Shown one piece after another: positions 9,116-17,166 of a DNA stretch of 64,000 bases. Numbering within the stretch: the first letter of the stretch is position 1; every line of letters begins with the position of its first letter. A program made the position numbers and the translations under genes. The notes under the pieces were generated by a model. It had not been told where the DNA came from. It saw nothing but the letters and a program-made list of their open reading frames with translations, and did not search any database. Source of the stretch: Diaphorobacter sp. HDW4B (GTDB lineage: Bacteria; Pseudomonadota; Gammaproteobacteria; Burkholderiales; Burkholderiaceae_C); assembly GCF_011305535.1 (NCBI RefSeq), contig NZ_CP049905.1:1250001-1314000 (forward strand), given 5' to 3'.

Positions 9116-11092
9116 ATGGCCATACTTATCCCCAATCTGGAAGCTGCAAAAGCTGCCAAACAGAAGCCCACCGAGGGCGAAGTATTTCTTCTGGAGTTCT
9201 TGGCAACGCACTTTGACGACCAAGTTGAGGTGTACTTCCAACCCTGCTTCAACGGGGATAGGCCAGACATTGTGCTCATGTCACCCACAATGGGTGTCAT
9301 CATTATTGAGGTTAAGGATTGGAACCTTGATCTCTACACCATTGATTCCGACAACAAGTGGGCCGTTAGCCTACCAACTGGATCACAACGGGTCAAATCA
9401 CCATTTCAGCAGGCATACAGCTACAAGAAGAATTTCTTTGAAGTTCACGTCAATGGACTTCTTGAAAAGAGCCTCAAAAATGAAAAATTCTTCCGTCTGA
9501 TCAGAACCTATGTCTACTTCCACCACGGCAGCAAGACAGCTTTAGATCGCCTCTACCAGCCTCACTTAGATCGTCTTCATGAACAGTCTCGTGAAAACGA
9601 ACAGCGACTCAAAGCCAATCCCGATTTCTTTGACTCGTATGAGAAAAAGCGTGAGTGGATTGAACGAGGCAAGCACAGGTTTGAACGCGATCTTTCTTTG
9701 TCAATTCACAAAGACCGGCTCAAAAAAATTGCCTTCCCAATCGCTGCCAAGGACATGCTGTTTGAAGAGTCGGTCTACAACGAATTTAAGCGCCTGCTCA
9801 ATCCACCGTTTCACTACGCAAGCGAAGGCAAGCCACCCACCTACTCAGACAAACAGGCCAAGCTGATCGTAAGCAGCGCAAAAGCACGAGCGAAGATTTG
9901 TGGCCTGGCAGGTTCGGGCAAAACCGTGGTGCTTGCAGGAAGAGCAGTCAACGCCCATAAGAGGCATGGCGGCAGAGTCTTGGTGCTGACCTTCAACATC
10001 ACCTTGGGAAGCTACATCCACGACAAGATCAGTGCCGTGAGAGAAGATTTCTCTTGGAAAGCATTTGACATCACCAACTACCACAGGTTCATCAGCACTG
10101 CCCTGAACAACTCTGGTATTGCCGTTGAAATTCCAGATCACCTCTTCTATGACGGCGATGATCCGAAAGTAGGACGCCGCATTGCCAAAGAGCGCGATCA
10201 GTATCTGGAGTCTTCCTACTACAGCAATAGCTCCATCTTTGACAACGAAGAAATCAAGACTCGCTACGACACGATCTTGATTGATGAAATTCAAGACTAC
10301 AAGCCTGAGTGGATCAAAATCATACGAGCACACTTCCTTGAGGAAGATGGGGAAATGCTGCTATTCGGTGATGAAAAACAAAATATCTACCAACGTGCAT
10401 TAGACGGCGAACGGCGCTCCAAAGTCGTTGAAGGTTTTGGATCCTGGACGAAGCTGACCAAGAGCTATCGTTATACACACCAGTCGCCTATCATTCCACT
10501 GGTTGAATCATTTCAAAAGAGCTTCCTGCTTCAAGACTATGAACTTGATTCAGACGAGTCTTTTCAAATGAGCTTAACTAGCATTGGCATTCAAGCGTTC
10601 TCATCGTTTGACAGAGGCAACTTGGAGCAACTGGCGTCTCATATCATTGAGATAGCAAAAGAAAACAGCATTCATCCAAACGACATTTCCATCATTTCGT
10701 CGCAAGAAAATATCTTGCGTGAGCTTGACCATGTTTTGAGAACGTCAGAGGCACACAAAGAACGAACTCTGTGTGCCTTCCCCTCGTTTGAAGTCAGCCA
10801 GCATTCCAAGTTCTCCCGAAAATATCAAGAAATTAGCGCCTCAAAGAAGAAGGGGTTCAACCTCAATAGCGGCGTCATGAAGCTCAGTTCTACTCATAGC
10901 TTCAAAGGCTTTGAGTCACCCCTCATCTTCTTGCTCGTCAACAATGGCGACAGCGCAGAGATGGTCTTCACGGGTCTAACTCGTGCCAAGGAAAACGTGG
11001 TGGTCTTCGTTGAAGATGAAAGCCGGTATACGGAGTTTTTTACCAAGCACCTCGCCAAGCTCGATCTTCGTGGTACTCGTTCGGCACAGTAA
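9116..11092 (+). CDS. NERD-domain nuclease fused to UvrD-like SF1 helicase
   Basis: 658 residues. The N-terminal NERD (nuclease-related) domain spans about 15-140, with acidic GDRPDIVLMSP and IIIEVKDW as the likely active-site elements. From about 255 an SF1 helicase core follows: Walker A ICGLAGSGKTVVLAGRA, Walker B ILIDEIQDYKPEW, motif III LLFGDEKQNIYQRAL, motif IV TKSYRYTH, and late motifs SSTHSFKGFESP and VFTGLTRAKENVV. The start MAILIP is usual for this architecture, although the ribosome site is weak and a TTGACT sits directly before it. It is followed after 11 bp by a small gene. Repair or phage/plasmid defence are the likely roles; neither can be settled from sequence. Confidence 0.85.
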   Translation: MAILIPNLEAAKAAKQKPTEGEVFLLEFLATHFDDQVEVYFQPCFNGDRPDIVLMSPTMGVIIIEVKDWNLDLYTIDSDNKWAVSLPTGSQRVKSPFQQAYSYKKNFFEVHVNGLLEKSLKNEKFFRLIRTYVYFHHGSKTALDRLYQPHLDRLHEQSRENEQRLKANPDFFDSYEKKREWIERGKHRFERDLSLSIHKDRLKKIAFPIAAKDMLFEESVYNEFKRLLNPPFHYASEGKPPTYSDKQAKLIVSSAKARAKICGLAGSGKTVVLAGRAVNAHKRHGGRVLVLTFNITLGSYIHDKISAVREDFSWKAFDITNYHRFISTALNNSGIAVEIPDHLFYDGDDPKVGRRIAKERDQYLESSYYSNSSIFDNEEIKTRYDTILIDEIQDYKPEWIKIIRAHFLEEDGEMLLFGDEKQNIYQRALDGERRSKVVEGFGSWTKLTKSYRYTHQSPIIPLVESFQKSFLLQDYELDSDESFQMSLTSIGIQAFSSFDRGNLEQLASHIIEIAKENSIHPNDISIISSQENILRELDHVLRTSEAHKERTLCAFPSFEVSQHSKFSRKYQEISASKKKGFNLNSGVMKLSSTHSFKGFESPLIFLLVNNGDSAEMVFTGLTRAKENVVVFVEDESRYTEFFTKHLAKLDLRGTRSAQ

Positions 11093-11103
11093 AGGGACAT
11101 AGG

Positions 11104-11559
11104 ATGGAAGAAAAACAGATTGCAGAGCTTCGCAAATTCATTAGCACTATTTCGGATAAGAAGGTTGCCCCCTTCATTGACCTAAAGAAGCTTTGCGACT
11201 CAGGGATCTACAACCTTGCCGTCCAAATGGCAACGGATCATGCGGTCAAGCATGGCGACTTCAGTTTCCTGAACTTGCTCTTCACCCTCCTTGACGGCAC
11301 GACACAAGGCAGTTCGTTCATATCCCTCCTTCGGCCAAAGCTCAACTTCGTTCTCACCGACACCAAGCCGCGCAAGCTGAAGAAGGCCACGGCAGACCAG
11401 GTGGCACAAGCAGCAAAGAAGGCGCTGACCAAGCCCATAGCCGTCAAGGCCGTCCCAGCAAAGCCAACCCAAAAGAAGGACAAGCGCAAGGTCAGCCACG
11501 ATCTCATGGACTCACGCCTCATGCTGCCTGGCAGCTATGGCACCAGCAAACGCAGATAG
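11104..11559 (+). CDS. uncharacterised partner of the NERD-helicase
   Basis: 151 residues, not recognised. The N-terminal 90 residues look helical and globular; the C-terminal 60 are rich in Lys, Ala and Pro (KKALTKPIAVKAVPAKPTQK), suggesting a flexible nucleic-acid-binding tail. It starts 11 bp after the helicase stop with AGG just upstream and is closed by a terminator, so the two genes form a two-gene unit. Confidence 0.6.
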   Translation: MEEKQIAELRKFISTISDKKVAPFIDLKKLCDSGIYNLAVQMATDHAVKHGDFSFLNLLFTLLDGTTQGSSFISLLRPKLNFVLTDTKPRKLKKATADQVAQAAKKALTKPIAVKAVPAKPTQKKDKRKVSHDLMDSRLMLPGSYGTSKRR

Positions 11560-11593
11560 AAACCTATAAGTAACGGCCAGACCCGAAAATGAC

Positions 11594-11620
11594 AAAGCAC
11601 CCAGCCGGGTGCTTTTTTTC
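11594..11620 (+). terminator. GCACC/GGTGC-type terminator
   Basis: AAAGCACCC and GGGTGCTTTTTTT arms end the NERD-helicase unit. The hairpin can also work for the converging pilin gene. Confidence 0.8.
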
Positions 11621-11632
11621 TGTCTGTCTGGC

Positions 11633-12199
11633 TTAAAGGCTAGTGAAGGTGATAGCCACACCACTTCCGCTGTCTGTAGAACAAGCCTGAGCGACTGCCT
11701 GAATATTCATTTGACCTGTGCCAAATGTCTTAACTACTTGATTGGTGGTGCCCGCTGCTATTTGATCCCAGGTAGCAGCAGCGCCAGTTATCAACTTAGA
11801 GCACACAGCACCAGGCACGTTTTCATATCTAACAGAGAAGGCATTGTCACTTGCGCCACCTAAAGATGCTGGTGTCACGGTAACTACACCACCGAAGCTA
11901 TTGTTGATTGCACCGTCAGCAGTTTTGTATGGGATAGCACGCATTGAGTCTGGTGTCACACGAGCATCATTAATTACTGTGTTGTTCAAGTCAGTGTAGT
12001 TTCTTGTTCCGCCGAACAAGTTCTTCACACCAGCCTTGATAGTGTCCATGTTCTTGCCTTCGGTCAAAGCCGCGTTTGACATTTGTACCTTGGTATATAC
12101 GGTGTAGATACCTATACCAGCTAAAGCAATAAAGCCGACAACAAGCAAGATCTCAACCAAAGTAAAGCCTGCTTTTCTTCCATTTTTTGGAATTCTCAT
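11633..12199 (-). CDS. type IVb-like prepilin (PilS-like)
   Basis: 188 residues with a short basic leader and class III prepilin signature KAGFTLVEILLVVGFIALAG; cleavage is expected after Gly before Phe by a prepilin peptidase. The pilin body has two Cys (GAVCSKL and AQACSTD) that can form the C-terminal disulphide, as in PilS/TcpA-type thin pilus subunits of conjugative plasmids. No pilus assembly genes are nearby, so it is an orphan subunit. The upstream region has TTGACT-16 bp-TATTCC and an ATAACTATAAA leader shared with other minus-strand genes. Confidence 0.8.
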   Translation of the reverse strand: MRIPKNGRKAGFTLVEILLVVGFIALAGIGIYTVYTKVQMSNAALTEGKNMDTIKAGVKNLFGGTRNYTDLNNTVINDARVTPDSMRAIPYKTADGAINNSFGGVVTVTPASLGGASDNAFSVRYENVPGAVCSKLITGAAATWDQIAAGTTNQVVKTFGTGQMNIQAVAQACSTDSGSGVAITFTSL

Positions 12200-12302
12200 A
12201 ATTTACCCCTTGTTTTTATAGTTATGAATAAGGAATAAATCATTTTTCAAGAAAGTCAACACAAAGTAGTTGACAAACAAAAAATAATCATTATTGTTGT
12301 AT

Positions 12303-12377
12303 TAATCTTTGATGAGAATTCTCTCTCACCTCTGGTTATTGTTATCAGGAACCAGCGAAAGCTGGTTTCTGTATTTC
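12303..12377 (+). ncRNA. candidate small RNA 1
   Basis: Promoter TTGACA (12270-12275), 16-bp spacer, TATTGT (12292-12297), no open frame, then a GAAA-tetraloop hairpin (AACCAGC/GCTGGTT, 12350-12367) followed by a T-rich stretch. It shares a core (AATTCTC, about 10-14 nt, GTTATTGTTA) and the promoter layout with candidate RNA 2 at 14968. Ends are estimates. Confidence 0.4.
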
Positions 12378-12403
12378 AGGCCCCCACACCTTCCTGAAAT
12401 AAG

Positions 12404-12430
12404 AAAAGCACCCTAGCGGTGCTTTTTCTT
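12404..12430. terminator. GCACC/GGTGC-type bidirectional terminator
   Basis: AAAAGCACC, loop, GGTGCTTTTTC. It lies downstream of the minus-strand gene at 12491-12778 and can also end the plus-strand small-RNA candidate. Confidence 0.7.
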
Positions 12431-12446
12431 TGTCTGTTCTTATCCA

Positions 12447-12500
12447 GTCTTCTTGAAGCTATCGGAAGACGGTCGTGGCCGTCTTTAGCCTCACGGCACT
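12447..12500. repeat. structured repeat type A, copy 1
   Basis: GTCTTC pairs with GAAGAC (12465-12470), and GACGG pairs with CCGTC (12479-12483), but both use the same GAAGACGG segment, so the stems exclude each other. A diverged second copy lies at 37752. It overlaps the 3' end of the gene at 12491. Confidence 0.55.
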
Positions 12501-12778
12501 TCTGCCCTAGCCAAACTCCTTAACTGCGCAGTTTGCATAGACGCTTGCTCACTACTGGCAGTGCTTGTCCCTTTGGACTCACTTGCAGCTTTGCAGTCCT
12601 TACCAGCCAACTGCTCTTCAATACGCTGCTGACGCTCATATTGATTCTGTCTCTCGTCTTGAAATTGCAAAACAAGAAAGCAGCAAATCATCACCAAGCA
12701 CATTGCCATAACAATCATGCCATTGGCTAAAGCTTCAAGTTCTTCACTTACACCCTCAAATTCTTTATTCACCTTCAT
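12491..12778 (-). CDS. small single-pass membrane protein, unknown
   Basis: 95 residues. One transmembrane segment (about 20-42, NGMIVMAMCLVMICCFLVLQ) follows a short acidic N-terminus. A charged coiled-coil-like stretch (DERQNQYERQQRIEEQL) and a Ser/Thr/Ala-rich tail come after it. AAAGGAG lies upstream of the start. It looks like a small inner-membrane accessory of a pilus or transfer function, but no family is recognised. Confidence 0.6.
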   Translation of the reverse strand: MKVNKEFEGVSEELEALANGMIVMAMCLVMICCFLVLQFQDERQNQYERQQRIEEQLAGKDCKAASESKGTSTASSEQASMQTAQLRSLARAEVP

Positions 12779-12915
12779 CTCCTTTGTTACTATCTATAGA
12801 GATAAATTACAAAAAACAGGAACCCACGTCAAGCCATTTGACAATCAATAAATTATTTCGTAAAACTTAAAGCAGAAATGAAAAATGCCCAAGCGGTTAA
12901 CTTGAGCATTTAGGG

Positions 12916-13013
12916 TTCAAAAACACGCAGCTTTTCGGAGGCACCTGATTCTGATAAACATATTAAAACGTATTTAATACAAATTGTCAAGACTCAAAAA
13001 GCGTGTTTTTGAA
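12916..13013. repeat. 13-bp inverted repeat upstream of rep
   Basis: TTCAAAAACACGC (12916-12928) and its exact complement GCGTGTTTTTGAA (13001-13013), 72 bp apart, immediately before the replication initiator start at 13038. It could be a rep operator, an antisense-RNA region or part of the origin. Confidence 0.6.
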
Positions 13014-13037
13014 TCCTTTAGAAAATAAAGGAAAAAC

Positions 13038-14060
13038 ATGTTCAGTAATTTCATAGACTCACTACCAACAAAAGTAAGAAGCACCAACGATTTCGAGTAT
13101 GGCACTCGTTTTAGAACCAAGGCCAATGCCATTGCACATCGTTATATAGAGGTCAATCAGTTCTACAAGAAATACATCGTCATAGACATAGACGACATTG
13201 ACGGCGGCACAAATCCGAGAGAACTAGGCTCTGCCTTCCTATGGGAAGAACGAAGACTTCCCCCTCCAACCTATGTAGTCATCAATCCAGCCAATGCACG
13301 TTGCCACTACTACTATGAGCTAAACACTCCCGTGTACTACACAGCCAATGCAAGAAGAGCACCGCAAAACTATTACGAAAACACCGACCTTGCTTTAACT
13401 AGTGTTTTAGGGGCCGATTCTGCATATGCTGGCAAGTTTGCGAAGAACCCTATGCATGAGTCCTGGAGAACGATTTATCACAATGCCAGATATGATTTAG
13501 AGGACTTTGCTGAATGGGGTCTAGATTTATCTAACCACAAGAAGAAGAGGAAGGTAGAAAGAGAGCTAGGTGGACGAAACACTACCCTTTTTAACAAGCT
13601 TCGTGAATGGGCATATGTCCAAGTCAAGAAAACACCGTCCTATGACCTTTTCCAGCAATATGTTGACTCCAAGGCACTCTCTATCAACAAAACCTTCGTA
13701 GATTGCCAATACGGGGTTCTAAGTGCCAAAGAAACGCTTTCTACTGGCAAGTCTGTAGGGAACTGGACATGGAGACACCAAGCAACCATAGGCAATGGCG
13801 ATCCCAATAGAGGAATCATGCAGCTACCAGCAGACATGTCATTGAAGGCCAAACTAGCTGCTGGCGCTGCATATGCTCACGAGAACAATACTGCGAAGCA
13901 GACGACCCGCGATGCAGTCATTGCAGCAGCGATTGCTGTGAAGGCTTCTGGCTTGATGGTCACTCAGCAGTCTGTTGCCATTCGCGCTGGAATTCCTATT
14001 CCAACAATTAGACGTTATTGGAATGATGTTGACAATGCACTTGGACTCTACAAAAGGTGA
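13038..14060 (+). CDS. rep: ColE2-type replication initiator (Replicase family)
   Basis: 340 residues resembling Rep proteins of ColE2-like plasmids (Replicase family with PriCT-type region), which prime replication at a nearby origin. Recognisable stretches are PPPTYVVINPANARCHYYYE and LNTPV (about 77-100) and GGRNTTLFNKLREWAYVQVK (about 185). The C-terminal region has a helix-turn-helix-like end (VTQQSVAIRAGIPIPTIRRY). The ATG has GGAAAAAC upstream and is preceded by a 13-bp inverted repeat. Its presence suggests the excised circle can replicate. The element origin is expected just downstream. Confidence 0.85.
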   Translation: MFSNFIDSLPTKVRSTNDFEYGTRFRTKANAIAHRYIEVNQFYKKYIVIDIDDIDGGTNPRELGSAFLWEERRLPPPTYVVINPANARCHYYYELNTPVYYTANARRAPQNYYENTDLALTSVLGADSAYAGKFAKNPMHESWRTIYHNARYDLEDFAEWGLDLSNHKKKRKVERELGGRNTTLFNKLREWAYVQVKKTPSYDLFQQYVDSKALSINKTFVDCQYGVLSAKETLSTGKSVGNWTWRHQATIGNGDPNRGIMQLPADMSLKAKLAAGAAYAHENNTAKQTTRDAVIAAAIAVKASGLMVTQQSVAIRAGIPIPTIRRYWNDVDNALGLYKR

Positions 14061-14144
14061 GCCAAAATTTTTCCGCAGGGAATTTATTTGCTTTCGCAAA
14101 TATCTCTTTCGCTAATGTACTATTAATTAAATATCTGATGATGT

Positions 14145-14171
14145 ACTTAGTTGAAAATTCAACTATATGAT
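14145..14171 (+). repeat. 27-bp direct repeat, copy 1
   Basis: Begins ACTTAGTTGAAAA and ends CAACTATATGAT; each copy contains an internal GTTG/CAAC inverted repeat. It matches 14373-14399 at 25 of 27 positions. Confidence 0.75.
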
Positions 14172-14215
14172 CATTTTGCCCCCTATCAGATATATACCCA
14201 TTAATGGGTGGTTTC

Positions 14216-14356
14216 ATGCAAAGGAAATTCCGAAGGATTTATAACAAAAACAATGATCCCGAATGGGCTTTCAAAGCAAAAAGAAGTGTCCGAAGGACTA
14301 AAGAGAAAGAAGTAAAGAAAAATTGGCGGTCCACTTTTTTTCACCACTTTCCTTGA
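14216..14356 (+). CDS. possible small basic protein (46 aa)
   Basis: Begins MQRKFRRIYNKNNDPEWAFK, then KAKRSVRRTKEKEVKK; very rich in Lys and Arg. GGGTGG precedes the ATG by about 5 bp. No family is recognised. The composition could be a nucleic-acid-binding peptide or a chance frame inside the putative origin. Confidence 0.25.
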   Translation: MQRKFRRIYNKNNDPEWAFKAKRSVRRTKEKEVKKNWRSTFFHHFP

Positions 14357-14372
14357 ACAATCAGCTAACAGC

Positions 14373-14399
14373 ACTTAGTTGAAAACCCAACTATATGAT
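14373..14399 (+). repeat. 27-bp direct repeat, copy 2
   Basis: Second copy of the repeat at 14145, differing only in the two central bases of the small hairpin loop. Confidence 0.75.
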
Positions 14400-14430
14400 G
14401 TCTAGGTGTCTATCAAGTAAGCAGATAAAC

Positions 14431-14454
14431 AAAAAGCACCCGCAGGTGCCTTTT
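14431..14454. terminator. GCACC/GGTGC-type terminator
   Basis: AAAAAGCACC, loop CGCA, GGTGCCTTTT. It lies directly after the stop of the minus-strand gene at 14458 and reads well on that strand. Confidence 0.7.
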
Positions 14455-14457
14455 ATC

Positions 14458-14739
14458 TTATTCATCTTTATGTGATCTAGCATACAGTCTCTTGAGCTTT
14501 GTCATCAAGCCTGCCAACTGCCTTTCATACATTTCTACATCCATGATGCTCTCCATGTAAGCTTCCCCGTCTTCAGAGGACAACTCAATCTCATCAGCAT
14601 CAAACAGTTCGTGAAGAGACTCTTCCCCTTTTAGTCTTGCACCATACAAGAACAAATACTCCTGCAAGATTAGAAATCTCTGTGAATGTATCTCCTTCTC
14701 CAACTTGCTCTTTGCTGACCTCATTCTTGGTGTATCCAT
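14458..14739 (-). CDS. small acidic protein, unknown
   Basis: 93 residues, predominantly helical and acidic in the middle (ELFDADEIELSSEDGEAYME), with a basic C-terminus. Not recognised. A strong AAGGGGG ribosome site lies 5 bp upstream, at the edge of a perfect 30-bp palindrome that overlaps its promoter (TTGACA-17 bp-TAGTTA on the minus strand). That suggests tight repression. Confidence 0.6.
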   Translation of the reverse strand: MDTPRMRSAKSKLEKEIHSQRFLILQEYLFLYGARLKGEESLHELFDADEIELSSEDGEAYMESIMDVEMYERQLAGLMTKLKRLYARSHKDE

Positions 14740-14747
14740 ATTTCCCC

Positions 14748-14777
14748 CTTGTAGTTAATATATATATTAACTACAAG
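14748..14777. promoter_or_regulatory. perfect 30-bp palindrome in promoter
   Basis: Half-site CTTGTAGTTAATATA followed by its exact complement. It covers the -10 region and ribosome site of the gene at 14458-14739. Weaker relatives (TAGTTA...TAACTA) occur in the leaders at about 16349-16366 and 22158-22183. Confidence 0.65.
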
Positions 14778-14933
14778 AAAAAATACTTATTGTCAAGATA
14801 GTTCAACGGGTTATTTTTTGGCCTAGGTTGTCGTCTTTTGAAAGCCATACCCGGCTGGGAGCCCCTACTTCATTTGTCTTCTTCAAATAAAGCAGGTCGA
14901 TTTAAATTGCACGATATTTAACTCAACAACCCC

Positions 14934-14961
14934 TTGACAATCCACTTGTTTTAATTATTAT
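14934..14961 (+). promoter_or_regulatory. promoter of candidate small RNA 2
   Basis: TTGACA (14934-14939), 16-bp spacer, TATTAT (14956-14961); no coding frame follows. Confidence 0.55.
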
Positions 14962-14967
14962 TGATTT

Positions 14968-15067
14968 GTTGCCATGAAGTTCTAGTTTCTTGTAATTTCT
15001 AATTCTCAGTGGTGACTGTTATTGTTAAATCTAAAAAATGGGAAGCTTCGGCTTCCTATTTTTTTTC
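14968..15067 (+). ncRNA. candidate small RNA 2
   Basis: About 100 nt between a good promoter and a textbook terminator: GGAAGC, UUCG loop, GCTTCC (15041-15056), then eight T. It contains no open frame with a ribosome site. It shares the AATTCTC...GTTATTGTTA core with candidate RNA 1 at 12303. It lies just before the pilA-like gene, whose own promoter (TTGACT-16 bp-TATAAG) is downstream of this terminator. Confidence 0.5.
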
Positions 15068-15146
15068 TTATCAACACTGCCTTGTTGACTTTGATTTTTC
15101 CATTGCTATAAGAGGGAGATAACTACAAAAACAATGGGAGAAAATA

Positions 15147-15581
15147 ATGAACAACAAAGCGAAAGGTTTTACCTTAATTGAATTAATGATCACTGTAGCT
15201 ATCGTCGGTATCTTGGCAGCAGTGGCATTGCCTGCTTACCAGAACTACACGATTCGCGCACAGGTGTCTGAGGGCTTCACTCTCTCTGGAGGTGTCCAGA
15301 CTGCTGTAGCCGAGTTCTACGCACAGAAGGGGGAGTTTCCTGCCGATCTTGCGGCTATCGGCGTGACTGCCGCCCCTACAGGCAAATACACAGCCTCTGT
15401 TGGCATGACTGACGGTGTGATCCTTGTGACCTATGGCAAAGGGGCCAACAGCAAGATCAAAGACACGGGCACAGTGACCTTGACCCCAGAGGATGACAAG
15501 CAAGGCAACATCCATTGGAAATGCGCTCCTGGTGGCACTGTGACAGCCGCCTATGTACCTTCCTCATGCACCAACGACTAA
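15147..15581 (+). CDS. type IVa pilin (PilA-like)
   Basis: 144 residues with a short leader and class III signature [20 protein letters not shown]; processing is expected between Gly and Phe. The C-terminus has a Cys pair (WKCAPGG and SSCTND) forming the D-region. It is a canonical type IVa major pilin, different in type from the pilin at 11633. It is monocistronic, with its own promoter and terminator. As cargo it could alter host surface pili, phage sensitivity or mating contact. Confidence 0.88.
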   Translation: MNNKAKGFTLIELMITVAIVGILAAVALPAYQNYTIRAQVSEGFTLSGGVQTAVAEFYAQKGEFPADLAAIGVTAAPTGKYTASVGMTDGVILVTYGKGANSKIKDTGTVTLTPEDDKQGNIHWKCAPGGTVTAAYVPSSCTND

Positions 15582-15590
15582 CTCAAGAAC

Positions 15591-15613
15591 AAGGCACCTA
15601 CGGGTGCTTTTTT
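15591..15613 (+). terminator. GCACC/GGTGC-type terminator
   Basis: AAGGCACC, loop, GGTGC and six T directly after the pilin gene. Confidence 0.8.
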
Positions 15614-15633
15614 GTTGTCTATCAAAAGTGGAT

Positions 15634-15690
15634 CACGTCAGTGAAGAATGGACCGCTGCGTCGGGTCCTTCCGAAAGCTCTTGCAGGCGA
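15634..15690. repeat. structured repeat type C, diverged copy
   Basis: Starts CACGTCAGTGA like the copies at 27187 and 37844, then has its own stem GGACC/GGGTCC. The remainder of 15691-15873 shows nothing I can assign. Confidence 0.35.
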
Positions 15691-15873
15691 TCAAACCGAC
15701 CTGGCACAACCAGAAGAAGGCTATGGATTCATGGACGATATGCGCTGCATACCGACACGCTTGCCGTGGATAACTCAACGAGTTTCCCACCGCACATGTC
15801 TTCGCCCACAAGCTCACAGCCACCAACTACGTTTTTTGTATTTTTTCCTTAAAACCAATACCCTGCTTATCAG

Positions 15874-16338
15874 TTAGAAGTTCTTTCGGTTCATCTTCTT
15901 AATGAAGTTCTTTTCCACAGGCTCAAACACCCCTACTGCTCTGTAGGCTTCTCTTATTTCCATTGCTTTTCTAAACATGTAGGGAGCAATGACCGTCAAT
16001 GGTGGAATCAAGCTTATGAAAGCAAGAACCTTCCTGGCCTTGGCTGCACTTTTGAGAATCAACGCATCAGTGACTACTTGCTCATCCTTCTGTTGAACAC
16101 CCACCAAGAAATGGTGCTTGTAGACTGTATTGAACTCTTTGGAGTCTGCAAACTGGAAAGCGACTCCCTGCCCGATAGCAACACCCATTTTTGGGATCAT
16201 TGCCACACTCTCTATTCTCACTACGTTCTTGTCTGCTTCCTCAATGGTCAAATGCTCATAGACAAGATATCTTCCTGAGTAGGTCACAATGCCTCGACCT
16301 ATTACCTTACCTTTTACCAACCTCAATATATTGCTCAC
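15874..16338 (-). CDS. uncharacterised protein with C-terminal hydrophobic segment
   Basis: 154 residues starting with GTG behind AAGGAG. The first 95 residues look like a beta-rich soluble domain. A hydrophobic segment (about 103-124, KVLAFISLIPPLTVIAPYMF) and a basic amphipathic tail follow. No family is recognised. Membrane association from the cytoplasmic side is a reasonable guess. A TAGTTATCTAACTA palindrome lies in its leader. Confidence 0.55.
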   Translation of the reverse strand: MSNILRLVKGKVIGRGIVTYSGRYLVYEHLTIEEADKNVVRIESVAMIPKMGVAIGQGVAFQFADSKEFNTVYKHHFLVGVQQKDEQVVTDALILKSAAKARKVLAFISLIPPLTVIAPYMFRKAMEIREAYRAVGVFEPVEKNFIKKMNRKNF

Positions 16339-16521
16339 ACCTTCTCCTTTATAGTTATCTAACTATATTCACAGAAAATGAAGCAATGTCAATTCGACAA
16401 ACTAGCGTACATCTATTATTCTGTCAAACAAACTATTTGCAGCTTTTTTACGATGTGGAGCACAACAACTTGATTTTGTCAATAGGTCTGTTATAGTGAA
16501 CCGATAGATAAGGATAACGAT

Positions 16522-17127
16522 ATGAGCGCACGTCAAACCGCAGTGATTAATGGCCTCTTGGCTGAGAATGTTGGGAAGAATGATTTGGTTCGTTCTGCTC
16601 AAGCTAAAGCCATTGATGCTGATCGTCGTGCCTCTGATGCAGAACACCGTGCTCGTATGAACGAAGGTTCTGCACAACATATTGAAGTTCTTAGAAACAA
16701 TATCGCCAAGCTTCAGTATGAATTGAGCGAAGCCAATTCTGCTCGCTTTAAGCTGATTGATGAAAATGCTGCCTTGACTATGGAGCTTGCGAAATACAAG
16801 CAGCAAGCAAATGAATTCAGGTCTTTGTTGTCTCGCCCAATGAAGGAGATCGCTGATATGAGTGGCGACTTCAAAAAGGCTTATGAGGTTCAGCAGCAGA
16901 TGTTGGCTGAATGGATCATGGGACAGAAGGCTTATAAAGAAACGGCAATGCAGCTTGGCATGGAAGTGGGCAAGTCCTCTGAAGAAATTCAGCAACTTGC
17001 AACCCAAAACGCCAACGCCGTGCTTGAGAACCGTACCGAGCATGGGAACGACTCAACCACCAGCCCTACTCTTGCAGACCATGCTTCAGCAATCCTTGCC
17101 ATTCGTAGGAAGAACGGCAAAGCATAA
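16522..17127 (+). CDS. coiled-coil protein, unknown
   Basis: 201 residues. Residues 25-110 are a long charged coiled coil (for example RNNIAKLQYELSEANSARFK), followed by a helical region and a polar C-terminus. AAGGATAACGAT precedes the ATG and a TTGATT/TATAGT promoter lies upstream. It converges with the HNH gene, and the two share a terminator. Function unknown. Confidence 0.6.
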   Translation: MSARQTAVINGLLAENVGKNDLVRSAQAKAIDADRRASDAEHRARMNEGSAQHIEVLRNNIAKLQYELSEANSARFKLIDENAALTMELAKYKQQANEFRSLLSRPMKEIADMSGDFKKAYEVQQQMLAEWIMGQKAYKETAMQLGMEVGKSSEEIQQLATQNANAVLENRTEHGNDSTTSPTLADHASAILAIRRKNGKA

Positions 17128-17136
17128 AGCACCAAC

Positions 17137-17166
17137 AAAAAAGCACCTTATAGGTGCTTTTCTTTT
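17137..17166. terminator. GCACC/GGTGC-type bidirectional terminator
   Basis: AAAAAAGCACC, loop, GGTGCTTTTC, between the converging genes ending at 17127 and 17165. Confidence 0.8.

Larger units (their letters stand above)
14061..14430. other. candidate origin of replication downstream of rep
   Basis: In ColE2-type replicons the origin follows rep. Here 14061-14430 holds two copies of a 27-bp direct repeat (14145-14171, 14373-14399), the palindrome ACCCATTAATGGGT (14196-14209) and an inverted pair ATATCTGA/TCAGATAT around 14131-14192. A very small basic open frame lies within it. Confidence 0.5.

Noticed and set aside
15515-15877. Plus-strand frames downstream of the type IVa pilin
   Set aside because: They run through the pilin terminator and a structured repeat, and lack a ribosome site and any motif.
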